Shown piece after piece: positions 56,478 through 64,000 of a stretch of DNA of 64,000 bases. The notes beneath the pieces are model-generated. The model was not told the origin of the DNA and made no database searches. It worked only from the letters and a program-made list of their open reading frames with translations. Source of the stretch: Heliocybe sulcata (lineage: Eukaryota > Basidiomycota > Agaricomycetes > Gloeophyllales > Gloeophyllaceae); contig ML213512.1 in the NCBI GenBank assembly GCA_004369045.1, forward strand, positions 308,698-372,697. The letters run 5' to 3'. Each line of letters begins with the position of its first letter. Within the stretch, counting starts at the first letter, position 1. A program made the position numbers and the translations under genes.

Positions 56478-57268
56478 TGGAGATGTCAGGGTAGGGGCGT
56501 GTTCGCTGGAGTCATCTGCTTTGCTACCTGAACTGTTTGTTGTAGAGTCTAGAAGAAGACTGTATTGTTATTTTCATTGTCCGCGTCCCTCGATGTAACA
56601 CACTTTCTGACAATAAACCGGGTTCCGCCCGGGATGTATGATTATCGCTCTTGCCAGTCGAACTGAACATGACGTGAGTGACACAATCAAACTATCAGCC
56701 TTTCCTTGAGACCTGCGTCGTTTCGAGCCTCTGCTTTCGCTGCTTCATGGAAGCCTCCGCAAGCATAGCTATGCTTCTGGCCCTAACCTCGGATCATCTT
56801 TTCACATGCGTCTATCCTATGCCGGCGTTGTTGGCAAGGTTGCACTTGTGTGTCTCTGCCAATCACGAGGAGTCGGCAGTCTCATATAAGTTCCGCCTCG
56901 AGCGCGACGCCGGTCTACCGAGTCTTAGTGCCACAATTGAGGTGGAACCTATTCATTCCAGAATTCTTCTTGTGACTCGCTTCCTCAAGACAATAACAGC
57001 GGATCTGTGAGCTTGTTAAAGCTTGTTGTTAGAACATATATCCTAATAGACCAGAATATGCACACGACTGCTGACACTAAAACCAGCGGGCGTGCGGCGA
57101 TCAGGAGCGGCCGTCCACAGGCTATACCGAGTCAAGTTATGAATCCCGCCCAGGCTGATTTGGCCGATAAGTCAGGAACAAAGAGATTGTCCGACAGAAG
57201 GCTGTACATGAGACCGTTCATACTCGCCGCATAACCTCTAGCGCCCGTGCTCACCGGCTCGTAGGCGG
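56478..57268. other. Intergenic, nothing recognised
   Basis: The plus-strand open frame at 56678-57010 has no domain, promoter or splice support. No other feature is seen. Confidence 0.45.
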
Positions 57269-57275
57269 TATAAAA
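57269..57275 (+). promoter_or_regulatory. TATA box of the microprotein gene
   Basis: TATAAAA lies 86-92 bp before the ATG at 57361, preceded by GC-rich sequence. Confidence 0.55.
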
Positions 57276-57360
57276 GGACAGGGCCCGTGGATTGAGGGAA
57301 CAGATCCCCGCCTCGGGCTCTTCGCCTTCCATATTCTCTAAACCCTCTATCTCATTCACT

Positions 57361-57549
57361 ATGCGTTCCATGAAGGTCTACGAGCACCCTGACTTCACCT
57401 ACTCTCCCGAGCCGCGGAACAAACTCCTCCTCGCGGTCGAGGGTCTCGCATTCATCGCGGTATCCACCTTCGCAGCCTTCAAGTTCTTTGCGACGACTGT
57501 GCCAGCCAAGGATAGGTCCGTGTTTTCGCCTCTCATCCATAAAGCATGA
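57361..57549 (+). CDS. Predicted 62-residue single-pass membrane microprotein
   Basis: A short ORF follows a strong TATA box. The peptide opens MRSMKVYEHPDFTYSPEPRN, has one hydrophobic helix (LLLAVEGLAFIAVSTFAAFK) and ends in a short polar tail. A GT...AG pair near the end (57515 to 57573) could replace the last residues with an Ala/Pro-rich tail (SAATATPAPAPL), so the C-terminus is uncertain. The size and one-helix plan suit a small subunit of a membrane complex, for example in mitochondria or ER, but I recognise no family. Confidence 0.5.
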   Translation: MRSMKVYEHPDFTYSPEPRNKLLLAVEGLAFIAVSTFAAFKFFATTVPAKDRSVFSPLIHKA

Positions 57550-58666
57550 GTGACTGACCGCAATTGGCATAGTGCAGCTACGGCAACCCCAGCGCCAGCG
57601 CCTTTGTGACAGCGTGGTGAACACTGAAACTACCGCAATCTTGCGGTTGCGGGTGTGGCGGCCGCCACTCTGCCAATCCCATCACGAAACCAGATCTGAA
57701 TCAACCTGACAGTTCCTGTCAAGCGGCCCACCAGGGCTTGCCAAGAGGAGGATGTTTGAAGCCGTATTTATCGAGGGGCCGGTGCCCTCATTCGACCTTC
57801 TTTCGTTGTTTCGCAACATATTTGGGAAGGAGGAAGGAGGATGTGTGACATATTGCTTGACCTGTTCACATTGCTTCATGATCACGGAATGTATCACATT
57901 GTATGCATAGCACCGCACTCTCACCTGTCGTCTCGCACGCCCGCCATTTATGATTGTATCATTCCTAGATTCATCTTGGTTCCTTGCTTGATTCTTTGTA
58001 CGGGCAGCCTTCATACGGTGTATACCCTCATACATGTTCACTTCACGACAATCGATATGACTCTCCGGGGCTCTTATGCGTGACGACCGGATTGTTTCCG
58101 GTAGCTCAGATAGACGGCGGGACCGTGTGGAGGACCGGTGGACAGAGAGCGAAGTGCTTCCCGTGGACAGAAATGGACTGTAGATCCGAACGCAAGCTCT
58201 TTCATTCAAGTTTAACAGACAAAGTCCGAAGTGTGTTTACGCACCTCATGACCCAACCGCATCCTGACGGCAAGAAATGCCCCGCAGAGACCGTCCATAT
58301 TCGCTTCCACTACGGCTGGAGCAGGACAAAGACTACCCAACTGCGATGCCACGATTTGCTCGGTCGTTGCGGAATTCCGGAAAGTATAGCAACCTCGTCC
58401 CGGGCATACAGGACATCACATAGTGGCGGAGACTGACCTGTTACTGCGCGGAGGCGCGGATTCGGAGCAAGGATCCCTGCCTGGGCGCTTGTGGCGGACC
58501 GTCCGGTACGGGTTTCTTACTGCATGGACTGCATGGAATGGCAGTCAAGATCCTCATCGCTTTTAGTGGCTGAATATCCCAAGGGTCAAACGCCAGGGTA
58601 GAATTCATCAATAAATAAGGTAACGTTAAGAAAGAGAGCACACAGGAATCTGATCCGAAAGCCCGT
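57550..58666. other. Intergenic, 1.1 kb
   Basis: Open frames occur on both strands (57682-58209 minus, 57984-58436 plus), but none shows a domain, TATA box or splice pattern. Confidence 0.45.
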
Positions 58667-59397
58667 CTAGAACTGCCCAATCCGCTGCTTCATTTGCTCC
58701 TTGACCGTCTGGTACGCGCTCAATAATGTTTGCTCGTTAATAACGATTTCCGTGGTGTCTGCTCTTGGCCGCGATACGCGGGATGCGATGGTTGTCGAGT
58801 CTGTCTCGACAATGACCCTGCAAGACATTGCGAAGGAGCGAAGTGATAGTCATCGCACCAGATGCAAAGGAAGGGAGGAGAATGGGACGCACCCATCGTC
58901 GATCGTCTCGTCCAGACATAACAGCACCAAGTCTAGGTTCTCCAGCACACCCCTCTTCTCCACCTGGTTCCGTAGCAGCATATGTAAAGCATCCGTGAAT
59001 GCGTTGAGAGCGTAGTGGATCATGAGTTCGTTCTCGTCCGGAGATGAGATGAGGTAGAAGACCAGATCCAGCGAGTGCTTGTATACGCATAGGTGCCCAT
59101 CGTACAGGATGATATCACCTGTTCAATACCATACACAATACCGCCAGCCCAGGAAGGACGCAAGGTTATGTCTAGTTCAGCACTCATACGTGCAGCTCAG
59201 CAGCACACCTACTCACCCGTTGGCTTCTTCGTCTTTGCGAACAAGCCCTTCTCGAATGCCTTTTGATCCTTCAGCGTCAAGAGCGTCTTGGGCTCGCCCT
59301 GAGGATGGCTTTTTGGTCGGTAGTATTTGGCCAAGACACGGTGCCCGTCGGTGTCCATGATGATGAAAGCGCGTATGGTGTATAGCGAGAGATTCAT
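58667..59397 (-). CDS. RET3: Coatomer (COPI) subunit zeta, 3 exons, 185 aa
   Basis: Exons in transcript order: 59217-59397, 58893-59118 and 58667-58817. The longin-like small-subunit fold is complete: MNLSLYTIRAFIIMDTDGHR, VLAKYY, LKDQKAFEKGLFAKTKK, DIILYDGHLCVYKHSLDLVF, SPDENELMIHYALNAFTDAL, NQVEKRGVLENLDLVLLCLD, ETIDDGVIVETDS and the C-terminal helix EQTLLSAYQTVKEQMKQR. Zeta pairs with gamma-COP in the coat that returns vesicles from Golgi to ER. Length equals that of yeast Ret3 within a few residues. Confidence 0.96.
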
Positions 59398-60346
59398 GGT
59401 GGAGGTATAGCGGATTGGAACGATGTATCAGAGTGCTTTCGAGTCCGATTTTGATAGGAATCCTGAGAGCAGTTGCGACGGCGGTGACGAGAGAGAACCT
59501 AAGGCCCAAGGACGTGTGGGCGCTTACCGCACGGCTTGCTCTCAGCCACCACTGCATATACGCAGTCTCCTCTTTCTGCATAGCTCTCGCAAGTACGAAT
59601 GGCTCTCGTCCGTTTCAAGCTTGTATTCTTTACTCCGAACGCGTCCACGCGCACCGTCCTAGATAAGCTGTTCGCCCGGAACCCACAAACAATCGGTAAA
59701 ATAGGGAACTACGAGCAATGCGCGTTCATCACTCGAGGCACCGGTTAGCGTTGTACTACGTCTACCAAAACGGTTCTGAATACAAGTCACGGCTGCGACG
59801 TAATATCAGGTCAATTCAAGCCGACTGCTGAAGCGAATCCGACAATTGGCAAGCCAGGGGAGCTGGAATTTGTGGAAGAGGATAGGATAGAATTGGTGGT
59901 GAATGATCAAGGAAAGAACATGGAAATAAAAGAAGCGATATCGGCGTTGAAAGAGGTGAGTAATGACTGTATGTTCGCGCTTTTGCCTCACTTGGATTCT
60001 AGGCACATCCATATGAAGAGGTCGCGTACGATGTATACCGTCTCGAGGAATTTTGAAATGAAGTGTTGCAAATTGTACTCCTTCCACTAGTAGGTCCTCC
60101 GTCGCGGAGTGTACGAGTATGCGCGGGCTTTTCACCATCCGTCCGGGATGACCTCCTGTTCTGACTACGGCGCCTCAGCGGAGCCGTTATCATCCTGTCC
60201 TGGCCCGCGACGGCAGCCCGTTTCGAAACATGCCTGCTGCATAGCCGCCTGTCGTCCAATCCGCCCGCACCCCCGGCTTTCTTTTATCTATTCAAATGCG
60301 GACCGTACTCTCTTCCTCGAGTCGGGCGCTAGCCGGCAGGCGAAAG
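59398..60346. other. Intergenic, nothing recognised
   Basis: Promoter of RET3 (minus) and upstream flank of the small gene at 60600. No recognisable coding sequence. Confidence 0.45.
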
Positions 60347-60354
60347 TATAAAAG
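60347..60354 (+). promoter_or_regulatory. TATA box upstream of the small gene at 60600
   Basis: TATAAAAG about 246 bp before the first ATG. This implies a leader of some 200 nt, possibly containing an intron. Confidence 0.45.
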
Positions 60355-60599
60355 CTCTGCCTCTCCGATCGGGGTGGCCCATCGTATCTTCAACTCGACG
60401 CTCTATCTGGGTTCAACCACTCGCTTTCTCATTTCAGACTCGCACTCGCTACTACTGCTCACTATCATCGCAAACCGCAACCGTCTCTGCGAACACGCTT
60501 ACGATTAAACCTTGATTTGGTCGCTGCCAATCAATCTTGAGTACAAACAAGCGCCATAATCGTCCACTTCCCCCAAACTACCTATCATCCATCATAAGC

Positions 60600-60884
60600 A
60601 TGTCCTCGGCTACTACCGTTGACTTGGCCATCCAAACCAACCAAACCCCCAACGCCCACTGTGGAAATGCCGGAACCCGGTGGCAGCAACGCCGCGCTGC
60701 TTTTCGACTTACGTTGCCGCTGCCAGCATACCCAACCTTCCGCATGCACATCTCCGCGTATGCGTGGGCGGAAGACCAGGCTTCGTACCACGGTCCGCGC
60801 AAGGACAATCTTCCCCGGAGGAGGAATGCCAACGCGGGCAGGCGAGCCGCTGATGAAGCGGTAAAGGAGGTCCAAGAGAAATAG
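60600..60884 (+). CDS. Hypothetical small protein, 94 aa
   Basis: The first ATG after a clear TATA box opens a frame of 94 codons. The peptide begins MSSATTVDLAIQTNQTPNAH, is basic towards the end (RRRNANAGRRAADEAVKEV) and shows no domain or membrane segment. A second plus-strand frame from 60619 is also open for 81 codons, so the reading frame used is not certain. I cannot suggest a function. Confidence 0.4.
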   Translation: MSSATTVDLAIQTNQTPNAHCGNAGTRWQQRRAAFRLTLPLPAYPTFRMHISAYAWAEDQASYHGPRKDNLPRRRNANAGRRAADEAVKEVQEK

Positions 60885-61523
60885 CGACGGGCTCACCAAG
60901 ATGCTCCGTGTTGTTGCGCTATTGGCTTCGTTGTATATTTTATAAATCTATCCCCAATTGATGCTGAGAATCCTGAAACTGCTGGAATCGATATCCGCAG
61001 AGCAGACTCTAGGCAGGATGCCGTCACCTTAAGCTCCCTCCTCAACCTACCAATCATCGTATGTCTTTCTTAGACATACATTCCAGCTGGAAATTAATTT
61101 GAAAGGGTCTTACTTGCTCCGGAAACAATCTTAAAATTTAAATCTTCAATCCATTACTTTTGTATTCATATCTTACTCAGAGTATCCCAGAGCATCCGTG
61201 CCTGGGCCTGAACGAGTAAAGAGATAGAGAAATACCAGCTGGCATGCAGCTGTTGCGATGCTCGACCTCAGCTAGCTAATTGGCGCCGGTAAGTAGCTGC
61301 AGCCGCGTGCGTTTGACATTCTCTCTTAATACCGCCATCACCTCATGCATGACTTGCATGACTTGGTAGACTTGGGAAAAATGCTCTGTGGATTACTCAC
61401 ACTTATCTGGCCGAGCTCTCAGGTGGTGGTCACTGCTGGCACCGGCATCAAGGCAACGTTATCTCCCCCACATTTGATGGGCATATGCACGCGGTACCTC
61501 GTTCAAGCTCAAACGTCTGCGGG
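60885..61523. other. Intergenic, nothing recognised
   Basis: AT-rich around 60940 and 61130-61150. It includes a small direct repeat (GCATGACTT twice near 61343). No gene is seen. Confidence 0.45.
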
Positions 61524-61532
61524 TATATAAAG
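61524..61532 (+). promoter_or_regulatory. TATA box of the metallophosphatase gene
   Basis: TATATAAAG lies 53-61 bp before the ATG at 61585. Confidence 0.65.
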
Positions 61533-61584
61533 ATCATGTCGCTCTGAGAGGCGCATCGGCCACTCTGCTCCCCCGACGGCAGCC

Positions 61585-63595
61585 ATGAAGCTCGCTCTAG
61601 CGCTCATCCGCCTCGCAACGCTCGCTGGTCTGGCCTACGGTTGTGCTGAACATGGCGACGAGCACGACCACTCCGTGCACCTGCACAAGCGGTTGTACCC
61701 TCAGACGCAGCTCACTCCGCCTAGCCGTCCTTTGGAGTGGGGCGACTTGAATATCATCCACACCACGGACAGCCATGGCTGGTTGCTTGGGCACCAGAAG
61801 ACGTCGTTCCCCGAGCCGAACTATAGCGGAGACTTTGGTGACTTCGCGTCCTTCGTGGCGCACATGAAGGAGATTGCCTTGCTGAAGGACGTCGATCTTC
61901 TTCTCGTGGATTCTGGAGACTTGCATGACGGGACAGGTTTGTCAGATGGGTTCCCGCCTGGTGGTGTTGACGCGCACGATACGAACCAGTTCATTGCCCA
62001 GCTGCCGTACGATGTGATGGCTATTGGGAATCACGAGCTGTACATCTACGCCAACACCTACGACATGTACACCAACTTCGTTCCGAAGCTTGGAGACCGC
62101 TACCTCTCCTCGAACGTCAACATCACGGTCTACGACAAGAACAACAACAGCGTCAGCGTACCCGTCGGCTCGCGCTATCGCAAGTTCAAGACGCTTAAGG
62201 GACGGCAGGTCACCGCTCTGGGTGTCCTATACGACTTCACTGGCAACGATGTCAATACGACAGTGCAGAAGGTGGAGAACATGGTCAAGGAGGAGTGGTT
62301 TGCGGACGCGATCAAGGATGAACCAGACTTCTTCTTATTGGCAGGCCACATGCCCGTGTCTAACGACAACTGGCCCCTCGTATTTGATGCAGTGCGTGCA
62401 GTGCATCCGGACACGCCAATCATCATCCTTGGTGGCCACACCCATATTCGGGACTGCAACCAGCCGGATGGGAGGTCCATGGCGCTGGAGAGCGGGAGAT
62501 ACATGGAGACTGTTGGATGGATGAGCGTGAACTTGGACACGCCCGACAGCACAGGCAACTTGACCTTCACCCGGAGATACCTCGATCCCAATCGTGTTAC
62601 GTACCAGGTTAGTGAAGTTATATTCCGGTATATGACTGTTCTGAGATACCTCTAGTATCACACCTTGACGAGCAACTGGACGTTCGACACTTTCCAGGGA
62701 AAGGCTATCACTCAGGGTCTGCTTAATCTCTCCGAGGAGTACGACTTATCCGACCAGTACGGAGTCGCTCCCCATGACTTTACGATCAGCCAGTGCGTTC
62801 TTTTAATGCTGCTCTCCATTTATGGTTTACTGACCTACCGTGTCGCAGGTCTCCCTACCCCTCGGATAACTCCTCCCTCTCTCTCTTCATACAACAAGCC
62901 GCCCCTATTGCGCTGACCATCAACAACACGCGTGCCAACGTCCCGAACATCATGATCACCAACTCCGGCTCCCAGCGCTTCGACATCTACTCAGGTCCAT
63001 TCACGAAGAACGACCAGCTCACCGCGTCGCCGTTCGCGGATGCGTTCCTGTACATCCCCAACGTCACGTTCTCAGTGGCGAATCAGGTGCTGCCGGCGCT
63101 GAACGGGCAGGGCGCGGAGGAGAAACGTGGGCTGGAGAACCACATGTATGGTCGTGGAGATGTGGAGAGCGTGTATAGGAAGTGGCTGGCTGAGATGAAT
63201 ATGCATGCGGAGAGGGAGCTAGAGAGAAGAGTGGCTGCGAACGGGACGTTGGGATACGTCACTAAGGATGTAAGCGCCATTGCTCTCATCCGTCGCCATC
63301 ATCTTATTAATTTTACCAGGCTTGCCCCGGCGTGGGCGACGACACCTACCACACGCCTCTTCCATACTACTCGTCTCCCGACTTCATCGGCTCGATCCCG
63401 CCCTCGAACGTTAGCGACTTGGATCCCGTTGACCTCGTCTTCGTCGATTTTATCGAAACGCAACTGCTTGGGATTCTGAACACGGTGCAAAAGGCCAAGA
63501 ACTACACTACGGCGGACGTGCTGTCGTATACGCCGATTTTGTCCAATGCGGTGTTGGGGTTGTATGCTGAGAGGGCCTGGAATACGACTTCGTGA
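61585..63595 (+). CDS. Secreted calcineurin-like metallophosphatase / 5'-nucleotidase-like protein, 4 exons, 618 aa
   Basis: Exons: 61585-62607, 62656-62792, 62849-63269 and 63320-63595. A signal peptide (MKLALALIRLATLAGLAYG) and a His-rich segment precede a metallophosphoesterase domain with all metal motifs: IIHTTDSHGWL, LLVDSGDLHDG, MAIGNHELY, LLAGHMPVS and ILGGHTHIRDC. The second half resembles the 5'-nucleotidase C-terminal substrate domain (NVPNIMITNSGSQRFDIYSG, TASPFADAFLYIPNV), and several N-x-S/T sites suggest glycosylation. It resembles the fungal extracellular or vacuolar phosphatase group that includes yeast YHR202W. The substrate (nucleotides or another phosphoester) is not determined. 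No GPI or membrane tail is seen at the C-terminus. Confidence 0.92.
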
Positions 63596-64000
63596 GGGAG
63601 GGTGGTAATATATGGTGGCTCTTGTATCTTATTTGCACTAATATTATAGGCTTTTGGCTATCAGAACATTTGCATGGTGCACGAAATACGGCGACCAATG
63701 TTCTAGCTGTTGCGGCTGCGGGGTGATCCCGGACGTGACACTTGACTGTGACGCACTGTGACCAAACGCGTCCAAGCTCGACTTACCCGTTACTGCGGTC
63801 TCTTGGTCCACAACGTCCTGCACTGCAAGCTGATTGGTATTTCCGGTCATGGGGAAGATGGCGCTTCAGCTTGAAGAAAACTCAATTTACCTGGCAGCTT
63901 TCTACAGATCATATCCACCAGGAGAGCCTTTCCATTACGGACTGTACGCAAGGACGAGGTATGACAAGGGCTGCCTTTATCATGCGACCCAGGCGCCTGG
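63596..64000. other. Window end, possible start of a minus-strand gene
   Basis: On the minus strand an open piece near 63896-63945 (NGKALLVDMICRKLP) is followed by a GTAAAT donor-like site, and a second piece at 63786-63829 ends at GTAAGT. This could be the truncated 3' part of a gene outside the window; I recognise no family. Confidence 0.25.

Overview
This window is nuclear DNA from a filamentous basidiomycete, most likely an Agaricomycete. Genes are dense and cut by many introns of about 47-80 nt with GTRNGT donors. I could resolve splice junctions codon by codon for most genes, and reading frame is preserved across every junction listed. Family content (multi-paralogue secreted 'NAQRLARGLP' proteins, Zn2Cys6 regulator, single-domain sesquiterpene synthase, N2227-type methyltransferase, DUF4203 membrane protein) also fits this group. 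I cannot name the species.

0-14.5 kb is accessory in character. It holds a small SAM methyltransferase, a tRNA-Gln(UUG) with a short intron, a divergent pair (N2227 methyltransferase and secreted SRPBCC protein), a possible cytochrome P450 relic, and a small unknown single-exon gene. A tandem duplication of about 2 kb carries two seven-exon secreted-protein genes. Next comes a small gene encoding three GLEBS-like (Nup98/Rae1-binding type) motifs, each split by a phase-0 intron at the same codon.

14.9-23.1 kb is housekeeping: a 22-exon calpain-7/PalB-type cysteine protease, RIT1 (initiator-tRNA ribosyl-phosphate transferase) converging on it with stop codons 24 bp apart, and KRI1 (ribosome biogenesis) divergent from RIT1.

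24.5-40.2 kb is mixed. It has a single-pass membrane protein with a leucine-rich-repeat ectodomain, a 14-exon Zn2Cys6 transcription factor, a convergent sesquiterpene synthase, two low-complexity secreted Ser/Thr/Pro proteins, a conserved unknown nuclear-type protein, and mitochondrial ketopantoate hydroxymethyltransferase (panB). The transcription factor and terpene synthase are neighbours and could form a minimal secondary-metabolism locus.

40.8-63.6 kb is again core: a DUF4203 multi-span membrane protein, a coiled-coil HAUS3-like augmin subunit, the mitochondrial succinate-fumarate carrier SFC1, the karyopherin/transportin KAP104, the PKA catalytic subunit, a J-domain membrane protein, a 62-residue membrane microprotein, coatomer zeta (RET3), a small unknown protein and a secreted metallophosphatase/5'-nucleotidase-like protein.

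The most unusual item is the triple GLEBS-like gene at 12.4-13.35 kb. Next come the tandem duplicated secreted-protein genes with a 28-nt micro-exon, the PalB gene with a GC-AG intron and an Asp in place of the expected active-site Asn, and the terpene synthase/regulator pair. I see no CRISPR array, rRNA gene or intact transposon.
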